DNA of 64,000 nt from Romanomermis culicivorax (GCA_963922205.1 CAWUHX010000008.1:1769282-1833281), one strand, 5' to 3'; positions 22,489 through 37,489 are shown, counted from the first letter of the stretch. The notes: generated from the sequence alone by a model not told the origin. Made by a program: numbers and translations.

Positions 22489-22995
22489 TGTTGTATTTTT
22501 AAAATGTGTTCAGGTGTAGAGGCTGACGGTAGGCACGAGTTTTGACCAGGGATCAATAATGCATGAGTTTCTGACACCCAGGCTTACCACATAAACTGAA
22601 AGCTTAAAGTACTTAAACCCCACAATAAAATAATTCAAATTAGAAAAAATTTGGTTTCCTAATTTGAATTCTTAATGCTCAGTGCCAAAAGAGGAGACGT
22701 ATCTCCTATGAAATTTTACATGACGGAAAAACAACAACTTAAGTAACCAATATAAAATATTGTGCAAGGGGTGAAGTTAATACAAAGTATGTCACACATG
22801 TGGAGGCAAGAGAAAAGGCATGAGGACACTGGCTGATACAAAATGTATAATGAGAATAATAAAAATAGAGCTCAAGATTCAGTAAGACGCTCAGAAGTGG
22901 TCCACTTCGCCCCACCCTAATTGCACCTGCACGCATCTTTGTGAAATCAACAAACTATTTAAAATCCTGAAAATTGGTGGAAACACACTACAACA
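22489..22995 (-). mobile_element. Solo LTR, minus strand, TSD TATC
   Basis: The 507-bp LTR reads TGTTGTATTT at the plus-strand left end and CACTACAACA at the right. Reversed, it starts TGTTGTAGTGTGTTTCC like the LTRs of the 9734-20163 element. It is flanked by TATC at 22485-22488 and 22996-22999. Copy 1 of the segmental duplication has an uninterrupted site with a single TATC at 393-396. It arose by insertion after the duplication and then LTR-LTR recombination, or is a relic with the rest lost. Confidence 0.9.
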
Positions 22996-23433
22996 TATCA
23001 ACTCAGAGGTAATTCAACAAATGTAAAAACTAAGTTATTATTATTTCTGAATATGCCAAGATGTGATCTGCTGGGAGCACTGAAATGTGAATTGATTTAG
23101 ACAAAAAATTGAGGAGGAACTATTCATAAATAGACCCGCTTTCTCCAACTTCAGAATCTGATTACAAAGCTTTTATAACGAAAACTGGTCTATTTACTAG
23201 GTTCAATTAATTTGATAATGGAAGACATGGATTACCAATCGAGGAATTATGACATGAAAGACTTGTACACTTCTAACTGATTTTTTTCCAAACCCCATTT
23301 TTTGAAGTACTTTGAGTTAATCTCATTAGACAATGAATCACTATAGAGTTGTGGATTAGCAATCTATACCCTGTTTTTAAATGACTGTGAATGATAAAAC
23401 TAGAACATAATACACGTTTCATTCACTTTCTCT

Positions 23434-24032
23434 TGTTGGGGATGTGCTTACCGCAGTAGCAATCCCACATCTATGCAAAATTGGTGAATCGACAAAGTTA
23501 CGATTCGACCAAAAAGAGCAATGTTTATCATTCTCATACTTTTGGTGTGTCCTGGGCAAGTCGCTTCCGTCTTTTTTTATAATATTCTTTTTACACCCAG
23601 TAAAGGCAAGCGTCGATAGCCCGACACCCAAATTTGAATAATAATATTATTATTATTATTATTTGTTATTTATTATTTTATTACTCGCGCATTAGGCGGA
23701 AGTGGGAGCCACATTACACGGAGCCAAAGCCAAGGTAAAGCCCCCAGCTTCTTTGCACCTTGTGGTATTGAGTTCTCTTTATTTGTGTAAACCTTTAGGA
23801 GGCATCTGGGGAGACCCTGAGTGCCCTTCAATTGCAAGAGTTAGAGTTTCCAGTTACTTATTAGTGACTGAAGGTTGTGTTTATTTCTGCTTAAGGACTG
23901 TTGCACTGTGTTTAGTTGATTGCTAATAGGAAGCTCCTTTGAGTCACCTAAAGTAGTCAGTTGGATACAAGCCAATAGGACTTGAGTTATATTGCTGACG
24001 TCTTTGACATAAGCAGAGAAGTAGACATAACA
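23434..24032 (+). mobile_element. Solo LTR of a second family, TSD CTCT
   Basis: The 599-bp LTR starts TGTTGGGGATGTG and ends AGACATAACA. It is flanked by CTCT at 23430-23433 and 24033-24036, and the empty site in copy 1 is a single CTCT at 799-802. It contains a pure ATT microsatellite at about 23640-23690. The ORFs at 23444-23641 and 23702-23926 lie wholly within the LTR. A second copy begins at 63627 and runs off the window. Confidence 0.9.
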
Positions 24033-25240
24033 CTCTGCTGAACTAATTGTAAGTTATTTTTGTGATCTTACTGAAATAACCTTGAAATGTCTTGAAATAA
24101 AATCCCCATATAAAAACGTTTTTAAGTTGAAAAGCACAAAACTTGATACATTAAAAATAGATCCATCAGCTCCATGCCAATATTTAAGTGCACAACATTC
24201 TTGGAGTATTAAAAAAAGAACTCATTAAATGGATAATCGACTAAAATGTCGTCTTGCTCATGACTAGGTGAGCAACAAAAAATACATAAAAACAATATTG
24301 TCTTTTCAACTCAATGTACAGTTAAATATGTAGCAACACTTTATGGATATGTGTGAGGAAAGTAAAAGTTGACATCTAGATGAGCAAACGGGAACTTGGA
24401 AGAGTTCCTGTACTTTGTGAAGAAGTGGGATGATAAATAATCCATAAATCCATAAATCAGCAACAATCTGGGAGAAGTGCTCGAAAATTTTTTCATGTGT
24501 CGTCGTTGTGTACAATTTTTTTCTATTGTGCACTCAAACTTAACATGAACTGCTTTTGAAAGCATTCCGAAAATCCGAAAATTACCATAAAAACTGATCA
24601 AGTGATTTCAAAGAAGAGTGCAACATTTAAGTCTGTCAAAAATTTTTGGCATTCAAACATAAACTTTCACTGCTATTGAGGATTTGTTTAGAGTGACTAT
24701 TGCAGCTATCTCAGCAACGAACTTTTGCAGAATTATAAGACAGTACTGTTCTCTTAGCTCAGTTTCGATTTTTACGAGATTTGACAAAAATTAGTTCGGC
24801 CATCAATTATAGGAAATCTCTCTACAAAAAAACTGCATGAGCTTTTCCAAAAACTAGAGTGCCTAATAGTTTTTCAAAGTTGATATCTATCTTTATATTT
24901 GGTGAAACCACCACGGGGATACTTCCTATCCTCTTTGCATAATAACTTACTGGGTAGATAAAAGACTCAATGCTTGTTCAAGTAGCTAGTAAAAGGATGG
25001 TGTATGCAAATCTTTCATACAAAGTTGCAAAAAGCAAAAAATCGCAAATGTATGACCTTTGAACCAAACTGTTTTTTTTCTTATGCTCGAATTCATTTTG
25101 AATTCCTAACTCGCATTCAAAGTGACACATGCAGTTTTTTGTTAGCTCAAAACTTTTTTAGCTTTTGAAATAAAGCCACTAGCAAAGTATTCCTTTTTTA
25201 TGTTCAAAAACAATTTGAAATGTTCATTGCAGGACAGGTG
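24033..25240. other. Duplicated non-coding sequence
   Basis: Matches 800-1530 and 2190-2690 of copy 1. The junction near 24760 lacks the sequence equivalent to 1530-2190. No conserved ORF. Confidence 0.6.
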
Positions 25241-25244
25241 TCAT

Positions 25245-26544
25245 ATTAAGTGAAAAGTGGAGCCATGTCACATTAGATGAGAATGTGATCTGTCACATTA
25301 GATGAGAATGTGATCTGTCACATTGATGGAAGATCTGTGCCATATTGATAGAAAAATACAGCCATGTCACTGTGAGTAACATGCTGTGACCCCATTGGGT
25401 GACTCGCAGCTTTTTACTTGAGGAACCTAACCTGGCTAGGCTATAGGAGAGCCTATAGGGTACTTTGGTGCTGTCCTGGGGTGCTGCTGTAGAGTAATGG
25501 ACAATGCCGCGGGATTAGGGGTGGCAATCTCTGGTCCCATTCAGTATGAAAGATGGACAAGGTCATTCGAGAAATGACCTAATTTGGGGGACCCAATTGT
25601 AAACCTTTTTAGCCCTGACCTGAGAGGAATAAGAGCCCTTCAGATCGAGGCACTCAAGGGAAAACTGACTTAAGACAAGGGTTGCCCCCCCCCCAAAATA
25701 ATCCCCTGAGAAGACTTACCTAGTCCTGCTTCTCAAAATACAATTTGACTAAGGGCGACTGGTCCCTAATTTCAGATTTCTGTCGACGAATGGGAGGGTT
25801 GATCCACTCCATTCCTCAACAAGCCAACCTTGGAGGTTGGGGCGACTCTCTTCTTGTTTTACATGTGGCTATGGATAGGGACCTAGCACAAGGTAGGTGA
25901 CAGGTGGCTTTAACGCAAATTTGGGCAAGCAACGCAAGGGAGAATCAAATATTCAAATTCATTAAAATAAGGTAAAGTGGGCGATGCAAGCTAAAGACTA
26001 AACCAGATGATGAGGGCGAAACGCAAGAATTAGTGAAAAACTAACAAAACAGGCTCTTTTAAATACCTCTTGGGCCTGCAGTAGGGCCAGGTGGAGCTTA
26101 CAACGCCCAAGCTAACTTCTGCAGAGGAAAATGGTGCAGAAGATGCCTATGGTGACATAGACATCTTCCAGTTCAAATACATTTAGCACTGGGAATGAGT
26201 TTCATGCCCATTCTAAACATATTAACTTGTTTAATGAAAACTTCTTGATTAGCCATTTTGTGTTACAAAAATGTTGCTAGTTTTACTGATAAGAGGTGCA
26301 CATAATGCACCAATTATGGCCATGAGCTCATAGAGCTTGTTTGGCAGAAGTTTCGATTAAATAGTCACACTGCAGCCTACATGTGAAAGGAAATTAACAA
26401 AATACAACAGAAACGAAACACAAAAATGCATGTGAAACATAATGAATGAAACGAAATAAAAGTAAGTAACTGCAAAATACAAAGTGGTGAAAAACATAAA
26501 ATATCAGCATGATGGAAATCACATGACATTTGCAAAAATCGGTA

Positions 26545-26545
<1 letters not shown>
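25245..26545. other. Block unique to copy 2, origin unknown
   Basis: About 1.3 kb is absent from copy 1 at the matching point (near 2670-2680). It begins with short tandem repeats of GATGAGAATGTGATCTGTCACATT (25270-25330). It continues with a GC-richer stretch (25380-26150) unlike its neighbours, including a C-run at 25684. GCAGG-type sequence occurs at both edges. It is probably a mobile-element fragment, but no protein motif was recognised. Confidence 0.45.
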
Positions 26546-27885
<1,340 letters not shown>

Positions 27886-27889
27886 CCAT

Positions 27890-28140
<251 letters not shown>

Positions 28141-28157
28141 GGTATCATAGTATCTAT

Positions 28158-29096
<939 letters not shown>

Positions 29097-29780
29097 TAAC
29101 TAAAGTGTTTTGAATCATTTTTTCAGAGCGTATTGCAATCAGACATATGTCTGAAAAGTAAGACAGGCAGAGCTTTTTCAGCTCGGGAAAATACAAATCT
29201 TCCAATTAAAGCTTTAATTAATTAAAGATAATTTAGAACACAGTTCCGTTTAGACTGTAAATCCTCCTTTCATTTTTCGAAAAAAGGATATTTTTGTGTC
29301 AGAATAAGGTCAACTTTTACTATCTCAATGTATTAATGAAACCTACTGATCCTACTTGAAGAACAGAGTTAGGAAAATCCGATTTTGCAACATAGTTATA
29401 ATTTTGTTTCGATTTAGAATCTTTAATCTCACTCCTGAATAATCAAGTTGAAAAATTCCATAAAATTTTCCGGAACATTTTTTTACTTATAATATGCTGA
29501 AATGGAATGTCAAAAATATGTTTATGTGTAATGTTAAGCCCTTTGGTATTCCAAATGACAATTTAAGATACCATAATATATTAGTATAACTTTAGTATCC
29601 TAAATACGAAAGGAACTAAAGGTTAATAATCAACCTTAACAGAACTTTATCATAACCCTGAGGTAACTCAAGTCTATTGGAAAAAGAAGCACTATCGTTT
29701 TGTGATGCCTTGGAATGTTTTGGCTTTGATTTGACTATTAATATTGATGTTACTATTGGTACTATACATTATTTTCATCA
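29097..29780. other. Duplicated non-coding spacer
   Basis: Matches 3270-3960. The small ORF at 29677-29865 overlaps the end of the Hint exon on the other strand and is not conserved. Confidence 0.6.
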
Positions 29781-29785
29781 ACTCT

Positions 29786-30421
29786 TTATTCCGAACAATG
29801 TGCAAAAAAATTCGACAAATCGAGAAAATTTAGCAAGGAAAACGCAATACCTGAAGATTTTATAGATGGTACGACTGCTCCGAGGAAATATGCCATAATA
29901 CCAGCATATTGAAACATAAATTCTTGAAGATAAACATTTTCTACATGCATGAAAGATGACACGAGTATATCATTGACAAATAGGTTACGGGATTCTGTAA
30001 GAGGTGCGTAGGCACCTAACATTTGCTCCAGTTGAATTTTGATCACTTCTCTTCTCCTTAACGAGTCGCCGTATCTCAGGTAAAGGTGGTCCCCAACACG
30101 GATGTTTGCTGCCCTCGTCAAATTCATCACGTCGTTGTAACCACTTTTATAAATCAAGTGATCAGGCGTGATGTGCAAGTTATGCGAATCTTCTAATTCA
30201 ATCAAAAGAAAACTGGTTCTAATCTTTGGATCGAAATGAATCCAGCTTTTCAATTTCGAAAAAAGCTGCGTCTGACTTTTATTATAATTTGCCAATGAAA
30301 TGGACAGGATCGATTGCTCTTCTACTGTTTTCGACATATCGCTAAATTTTCGGGATCCGTGGTTTAGCAAAATGATTTTGTCTGCACCAGCGAAACATCC
30401 AGTAGGCGTTTGTGACAACGT
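29786..30421 (-). CDS. Hedgehog-type Hint (Hog) domain protein, intact copy
   Basis: This is the best-preserved Hint unit in the window: 211 codons without a stop, ending FFAHCSE. The features follow the Hedgehog autoprocessing fold. They are Cys in TGCFAGADKIIL near residue 8, an HGSRKF block, the SHNLHITPDHLIYK core with the Thr/His pair, RVGDHLYLRYGD, and APLTESRNLFVNDILVSSF. In Hedgehog this fold cleaves itself and links the N-terminal part to a sterol. A frame-compatible ATG exists at 30434-30436, but TTTTTAAG just before 30421 could be a splice acceptor shared with the copy at 3965-4606. It has no signal peptide if started at the ATG. The Cys found in Hedgehog within the LASCY segment is Ser here (VSSF). 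Most differences from the 3965 copy look conservative, which suggests constraint; the synonymous rate was not measured. Confidence 0.78.
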   Translation of the reverse strand, partial: TLSQTPTGCFAGADKIILLNHGSRKFSDMSKTVEEQSILSISLANYNKSQTQLFSKLKSWIHFDPKIRTSFLLIELEDSHNLHITPDHLIYKSGYNDVMNLTRAANIRVGDHLYLRYGDSLRRREVIKIQLEQMLGAYAPLTESRNLFVNDILVSSFMHVENVYLQEFMFQYAGIMAYFLGAVVPSIKSSGIAFSLLNFLDLSNFFAHCSE

Positions 30422-30439
30422 CTTAAAAACAAACATTTG

Positions 30440-31220
30440 ACTTTGATAGTAAACTAAGAAGAAATCCTCATTCTTAGTTAAGGTTCACAATATTGCATTG
30501 ACTCTAATATAGACTACTTTTCAATACGATTTTTGCGCCCTGTAGAAATTGTAATGAATCAAAATTTGGCTAGGAAATACTGCTTCCCTTGTAATTGTTA
30601 ACTGTTTTCATTGCTTAACTACATTTGAGAATTATCTGAGACTTTTAATGACTTTGAAATCTGCAGTGGTCAGCATACATGCATGGGGGGGGCTTGTGGA
30701 ATTGGCCCCCTGCAGATTCTTGCTGACCCCAGCAGCATTTGTATGTTGTGTATGTATGGTGATGAGTAACTGGGTATTATAGAAAGTCATTATTGGATAT
30801 TTCTTCTGAGCTGACAGCGTATGTGTACAACAGTTGAAATCTGCTTATCAATAGAAAGGTGCCGTCTCCATTTTTCCACTATGTTAGTAAAATTTCAACT
30901 TCTATAGAATATAGGTGTAAGACATTTGCGTAAATAATCTTTGCCTCATACATACACGGCATGAGTACTGTGGAGAACATCAAAATAATATTTTGAACAA
31001 TTCACTGCTAGCTGACGTTCAACAAATTAAAATATCTCCTTGACAGAAATCTCACATGATTGATAGGGATATGACAGTATATTTCAGGCACAGGGAGGTT
31101 GGTAGGTGAACGCTATTTTCGGTGGAGCCAAACCATGGCTGAAGGGTATTTTTTATTCTTACTGGCAATTTCAGAACAATAAGAGACCTACAATGTAGGG
31201 GGTATTCTTGTTTCAGCAAC
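30440..31220. other. Upstream flank of the intact Hint unit
   Basis: Homologous to 4620-5380. No second exon, Hedge-type domain or signal peptide was found on the minus strand. It contains a G-run near 30690. Confidence 0.5.
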
Positions 31221-31224
31221 TACA

Positions 31225-32335
31225 AAGTGAGCAGCTTCCATGTGAGCAGTTCCTAGTTGAGCGAATCCCAAAGTGAGCAAATTCCCAAACGTGCAATTCT
31301 CATGTGAGCGACTTCCAATTGAGCCAATTCCCAAATGAGTTAATTTCCTTGAGAGGTATTCTCATGTGAGTGATTCCCAATTGAGCGAATTCCAAATGAG
31401 CTGTCCAGAATGTAATGGCACTTTTTTCATATTTTCCTTCCTTATCACATATTTTTCTTGGTATGTCATCCTTTTTTCCTTCGTTTTGTGAATGTATTTC
31501 TGTTTTCATTTATGTATGTTTTTACCTTTTCATCTTTTGTCCTTGCTTTCCTTCGGTTTTTTTCTTCTTGTCATCTAGTCTTTTCTTTTTCTGCTCATGA
31601 TAAAATAGATTAAAAGTTTTCGTTTTAAATAACATTATTCTTTCGTATATTTTTTGTAAGGTTCGACATGGTTAGGTCTCTCATCATTGTGAGTGTGAAA
31701 ATTTTCATAAAAAATATGAACAAAATATCTAGAGGAAAGAACCATCGACACAAATGAAGACATTAAGAATAAGTGTAAATAAGTGGACAAGCATTAGAAA
31801 AAGAAGAAAACTTGAATAAAATAATAAGAAAAAAACAAAAAGATAGAGAAAACAGCAAGGAAGAAATAATAATGTGAAAGAAGAACAAAAAGAAAAAAGA
31901 ATCGGGGGAATAGAAAAACAGAAAGACAAAAAAGTAAAATCGAAAACTAAGCTGAAAAATAGGAAAGAACGAAGGAGAAATCACAGAGAATAAAATTGAA
32001 TACGGAATAGAACGTGCCGAGTTGTATAAGAACTATGTGGGAGACAATGCTTATTAAAAATGACAACTTGTAATGTGTTGTTTCATAAGCCAAAAAGAAA
32101 AAAAGTAGATGAAAATAAAAAAGAAAATGGAAAAAAGGAGAGACAAAAATTGAAAATGTAAAAACATATATAAGCAAAAACACAAGCAACACACTGAACG
32201 AAAGGAAAAAAAGAAATATAATATAAGGAAAAAGAAAAGGTGAAGAAGAAAATTCTGAAGAAAATTTCATTCTCAATCTCTCGTTTGGAATCGCCCAGTT
32301 GTGAATCGCTCACTTCATAATCGCTTTCTTTTTGA
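31225..32335. mobile_element. Foldback element, GAGCGATTCCCAA family (copy 2)
   Basis: Same structure as 5385-6425. The left end has repeats of GTGAGCGATTCCCAA type (31225-31400), then a pyrimidine-rich arm to about 31640 and a purine-rich centre. The right arm (about 32000-32335) is the inverted complement. It has no gene; the Phe/Ser-rich ORFs are composition artefacts. Confidence 0.75.
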
Positions 32336-33109
32336 ATAGACCCAATCTAGAAATGCCATCCACAATAAAATTCGCATCTAAAAGCTGGAGAAGCGACATT
32401 ATCAGGAAAGTACAGTGATACAAGGAGCTAACCTGCAATGGAAACCATGTCAAAAAATATACTGTAGTGATAAATATATTCATTGCGTCCAGAACACGTG
32501 TATTATTATCAAGGTTGGAATATTCACATGAAAGTAAATCCAGCTGCCTGAAAGGATGAACAGGCTAGAAACGTCCCAAATTTATTCACTAAGACCACAA
32601 AGCCAGGTTATGATTTAGTCCAGCAAAAAATTGGCGAATGAAATGTTTACTACGTTCTAGTTTGATTATTATTCTGAAGCATTTCACAAAAAACAGGATA
32701 TAAACTTGCCATGCGTTTCACTATCTCATGAGAAGAAATTATTTTATTTACTTGGAATATTGCCCGAAAATTAGAGTTTGAAAAAATCTGTCAGAATTAC
32801 GTCACGATTCATCAATTGGTACGATGATGAATCTATTTTATTATTCGATTAATTAAACATGGTGGTAGACAGAACCGTTTTTCCAATGAGATCCTGAAGT
32901 TGGTGAGCATACGTTTTTTTCCGGATGGAACACAGCAGTTTTATTTTCCAACTGTCGTTGCGCATTTCACGCTATCTGATGAATGACATCTTAACACATC
33001 AGAAAATACTATTGTTCGAAATTTTAAAAATACAGAAATACCAGAGTTGAGTTCCGTCGAGGGTCGGTTTTAAAATTTAGTTCTTTTTTAACATGCAAAC
33101 CGAAAGCTG

Positions 33110-33735
33110 GACACGAAGTATGGCAAGAGACAGTTTTCTTAAGCTCAACCCAGAAGTGAAAAAATCTTACGATTTTTGTCGCCGATAATAGGCGACATTC
33201 CACGACTGTCGCCGATTCTATCTAAAGAATCGGGGAACACTGTTCTATTTTTGAGGAGTGTTGCGGATTTTTTTCAGGCTGCTCATAGTAATAAAGATTT
33301 GCTCGAGGCGCCACAAGGATATTTTTAGCTTTGCTTGATATAAAACCTAAAAAACATCGGACTTGCTTGCTCATACAGTCCACGTGTGTTGGAGCAAAAT
33401 TCTGTTTTTGGTTATTTTCAAGTACAACCTTATTTTGTTTTTTGTGAGGGAACTGTCTACACTCGTTTCCCCCAAAATGTTGGGTTTTTGCTCGAACATC
33501 CATTTCCATCCAATGCCATGTTTCCCCGAAAGCCCCTATTTCCCGAATGATTAATCAAACTCCCTCTTGTCCGAACAATGCATTAGTCTCTATCACCCGA
33601 ACGTCCCGATTCCCTGAAAACTGGATAAAACAACGCTCTCTATTCCTCAAATGATGACTAAAATTTTATAAATCGAACGCTGTCGCTAGTTGTCCCCGAC
33701 TGTTGCAGATTGTTTCCGAATGTCGCCAATTTCTA
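33110..33735 (+). repeat. Family C interspersed repeat (copy 2)
   Basis: Counterpart of 7260-7925, with the same edge words (TTTTTGTCGCCGAT, GTCGCTAGTTGT) and the internal block TATAAAACC ... CATACAGTCCACGTGTG. No gene. Confidence 0.6.
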
Positions 33736-33748
33736 GGATTCAATCCGA

Positions 33749-33994
33749 TAGTCTGTTTTTCTTGAAATGCTTCTAAATAAGGAAAGTGGAAAGCAGTAGT
33801 ATTTCACATTTTCACGATTTTCTGATGAACAATATATAACATAGGACTGGAAATTTCTGAGCTTATTGACCTTACCTTTAATAATTTTTCGAGTGAAAAA
33901 TTTTACAGTAAGAGTTTTATGCAAACGATTTTGAGGACAGAACTGATGTTTGTCACTTTTCTATTTGGAAGCATTTTGTAAAAAACGTACTATA
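33749..33994. mobile_element. Short TIR element (about 245 bp) with TA-rich ends
   Basis: The left end TAGTCTG followed by TTGAAATGCTTCTAAATAA is the complement of the right end (TATTTGGAAGCATTTTGTAAA, then GTACTATA). A second copy with better ends lies at 50012-50257 (TAGTCTGCT...GACTATA). The TA at each edge suggests TA-targeting (Tc1/mariner-like), not proven. No ORF. Confidence 0.6.
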
Positions 33995-34122
33995 GAATTT
34001 GTGCGATTTGTCAGAGGGTCAGTTCCTCTGACTTTTGGTCCTCTAATTATTGTACTTTTATTTTCTAGAGCTCTTTGTTGTTAAAGTAGCCCCAATTATT
34101 ACTAAGTAAACAAAACGGTTTG

Positions 34123-34762
34123 TGTCACAACATTTTTGGTCCAAAATACAAACAAATGGATAGCGCGAAAGTTTTGCATACAACATGCAATATTGATGTT
34201 GGGCACGCCGTCCTGCAGTTTTTTATTGTTGTTAATTTATCGTCTCGTGTTCCATGGTCTAGGAGAAAAACGTGTACACGTACGCCGCCCTTATCGATTT
34301 TTTGTGCCTTACAAGCATGTTGTTTGTGGGAGCCAAGCACCGCCGAGGGAAAGTTGGCGACGTTTTCCATCAAGGAGATAGTGAGTGTGTTTTGGAGACG
34401 GGTAATCCTGTCTCAATTTCAGTTGAGGATGTTTAGAGTCCGTCCCAGAGAGGGCAAGGCCGCTTGGGGCTTGTGTTTCAGTATCGGGGAATCCCTGTGG
34501 CTCTTTGCACAGAGCCTGGCGAAGGAATTATTGTCTTAGTGGCGAGGTTTGGCGTTTGCATTCTGTATTTTGCCATGGCACTTAACATTTGTTCTTGTTT
34601 CATTTTTGTTCTGCTACTAATAAACCCTTTCATACATCTCACTTCAGCTAGGTACCCTAGGTTCATTGTTAGTGCCGGGTTAGCATCAGGGGTCACACCT
34701 CATTGGATCTCCCAAGAACCGCATCCAGGTAGCCGAGGGTATACATCCACATCATTACAACA
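34123..34762 (+). mobile_element. Candidate solo LTR (BEL/Pao-like ends)
   Basis: The segment begins TGTCACAACATTTT and ends CATTACAACA. It is GC-richer than its flanks, with AATAAA at 34619-34624. The five bases outside are GTTTG (left) and GATTG (right), an imperfect duplication. It contains a 139-codon ORF (34120-34539) that covers the LTR and has no recognisable domain. Family assignment rests only on the ends. Confidence 0.45.
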
Positions 34763-35584
34763 GATTGCTGATATATTCCTTAGAATCACTGACTGTCGCC
34801 AATTGTCACCAATCAAATCCTAGGAATCGGCGGCAATTGGCGATTTCGCTTTCGAATGAGGCTTTATGATTCAGTTATACATCATATTTTTATCACATCC
34901 AGCATTATCATGAGATAACTACCTTACCAGCTCAGTTCTAATGTGTATAGATGTTTGTTCACACAAACATTAACGTATTCTATTAAAAAAGACATTAATT
35001 CATTTTAAAAACTGTAAGCACAGTTAAAACTGATCGGAATGCTTAAAACTCCGTTTCAGATGTTTCATATTGCGCACTTTCAGTACCAAAGGGAAAAAAG
35101 AACTACTTTTATAGCAATTCTCAACATTTTTACATTAAATTTCTCAGCTTTACTATAGAAACGTAAAATTCTTGAAACATTTAAATTCTGGAGCACAGTC
35201 AGCCAATGTTCCACCCAGATTAAGGTACCCCAAACTTTTTATGATCATGTATGGTTACCGCAGAAACATGAAATTCACAAATATTTCTATGAAGAAAAGT
35301 AGAACTGTCTTAATGAAAGCTTTTATTTTGGACCCTCCACGATTTACAGGGCATGTAGCAGTTGTTGTGTAATCTTCTGGCACATATACGTTTTATTGCA
35401 ATGCAATGCAACTTTGCAGTTGAGTAAATCTTGGGTAAAATCCGAGTTCACATTTCATCGAAGTTGAGGAAAAAGAATGAAAATTCGATTTGATTGACAT
35501 TTTTTGCAACTCATTCTTTATTTTCTATATCTTGTTCATGATTTTTCTTTTTCAGGAAGCTGTCAATTAATGGAAGCTGCCTGC

Positions 35585-35830
35585 AGGTACGTGTCTGATT
35601 AAAAGTAGAGAGGACCATTCTGAGGTGATTGCTGTGATTTCAGATTCGGTGAGTGTGCATGTGGGGATTCCGCTTAGTCCTTTTCGGGTAACTATTGGTT
35701 GGTGGAAAGCCCATGCAGGGACAATTCCTGGCTATGTCTCCTGCCGATTCTTAGCCCTCTTCGAACTCATGGACTAGGGCAGGTAACAGCCCGGGGCTGT
35801 TAACTCTTCATTTGTTTCAAATATAGCAAT
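35585..35830 (+). repeat. LTR 3'-end-like fragment
   Basis: The GGACAATTCCTGGCTATGTCTCC block and a TTTCAAATATAGCA-like end resemble the 3' half of the LTRs at 9734/19575 and the fragment at 59024-59327. It lies inside an insertion relative to copy 1 (between about 35575 and 37285). Confidence 0.4.
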
Positions 35831-36339
35831 CAGGGTTTATATCCACTTAACCAAAAAAGTTCCCTAACTATTATAGGTATTTGACGAAAGCTCCCTAGTT
35901 ATGAATGTAATACGTATATTAGCGAATTTAAAGTCGTTTTTACACCTCTTCGTAATAGCTACTAGAATTTATCCAATCCATTTGGAGCGTACGTAATTTT
36001 GCCATATTTTAATTTAATTTATGTTATAAAGTTCACTTCAAAATCACACAAATCACAACAGGACCGTAAATAACAAACAAGGTAACAAGGAGAACAGGTT
36101 GACAATCTTTAGAAAATCTGTTCAACCAGGGGCACAAAAATATCATGCATGATCCATAAATGATTTGTGAACCTCAATAACTTCCAACTATCATACTATA
36201 CTTTAAAGGCGGGATAGGGTCGTTAGGCCTTCAATAATAACCTATTTCTCGTACATTTGACTTTTCCCATAAAATTCCTTGACTTTTTCAGGTTTCCCAG
36301 GTGCCAAAAAAGTACCCTGACTCTCCCAGGTTTCCTACG

Positions 36340-37150
36340 TGGTGTATGAAGCCTGAATGTGTGGCGTGCTTGTGTAATGACCAGATTTGTGGAGCACTTT
36401 ACTTTATCTAATTACGGATGGTCAAAACGGCTTACAACGGAACGGGGGAACGGGGCGAGTCAATAATACGATTACGGCGGGTTCGAGGATCGCTTGATTT
36501 GTTGATTATACAAAAATGAACATCGTGTTCGCTTGCAAATATAATAATAATGCCTCGGTTATTGCTTTCGAAAAACGGCTGCTTGCAAATATAACTGAAA
36601 TGATCACAAAAACTGGAAACTAGGAATAATAAAATCACGCTTTGCTTCTCTTTAAATACGACGTTTTTTGCCACTCCCTGGGCGTCGCGGGAGGTCGTGC
36701 TTCTGTCCATCTTCTTCCGCCAATCCTTGCTTCCTGCTTTACTATTCTTGCTAATTTAGTCACGCCCTTCAATGCTTTTCTAGTACGGCATGCTTTTCGT
36801 GTCTTGCTTGCTTCCTACGGTGGGCTTAGCCACACCTCTGTACTTTTGTGCATGCTTCCTGTATCTGTTTCTCTGAATGCACATGTTTTGTGGGACCGTC
36901 GCTACCATTGCACTTAAGACTACTGTCTGGCGGGGCTTTTACTTATTTTACTGTGTGCAGGTGTTGTTTATGATTTTTACGTGGGATAACAGTAGCCGTG
37001 GAATGTGTGGTTTAGTGTAGGTTCTAGGGGACCAGCTGCCGTTTGTGCAAATTAATTTGGGCATCTTAATTGGGCTACCAGGGTGTGAACGGATCAAAAT
37101 AAAGTACTTCACGTAATTTTATAGGAATGTTTGGGTGTGAATCCCAGACA
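36340..37150 (+). other. Possible solo LTR or other insertion
   Basis: A GC-richer segment is absent from copy 1, with AATAAAG at 37100 as a possible polyadenylation signal and an end reading CCCAGACA. I tried several TG...CA borders and found no convincing target duplication. The two ORFs (36432-36710 minus, 36642-36917 plus) overlap on opposite strands and are not recognised. Confidence 0.3.
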
Positions 37151-37489
37151 CCCTTGAGACGAAAAAATAGGAAAATGAAATAATATTTAATAATTACTAT
37201 CACATACATTATGCTATATATTTACAGTACTGCGTTAGCAGGTACATTACACTTGTCTTACGAAACTAACCAAGCTCTTTATCTTTTCCACAGGGTAGAA
37301 GAATCGCGATTTTTTTTCAATGTCTTCACATTCATAGAATTTTCACTCTAAAAGATCAGGTTGCATAGCGAAATGGAGATGCTTTTTGTTTCATAGGAAA
37401 AGATAGCGGTCGTCTTCTTCAAAAGAATCCTGCATTCTCAACCGTAAACAATTGTAGAAACAACTTATATATTCAGTCGGATAAAAAGC

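Noticed and set aside
34120..34539. 139-codon ORF
   Set aside because: It coincides with the first two thirds of a candidate solo LTR and no domain was recognised.
36432..36917. Overlapping ORFs on both strands
   Set aside because: They lie in a GC-richer insertion of uncertain type, and neither has a domain or a paralogue.
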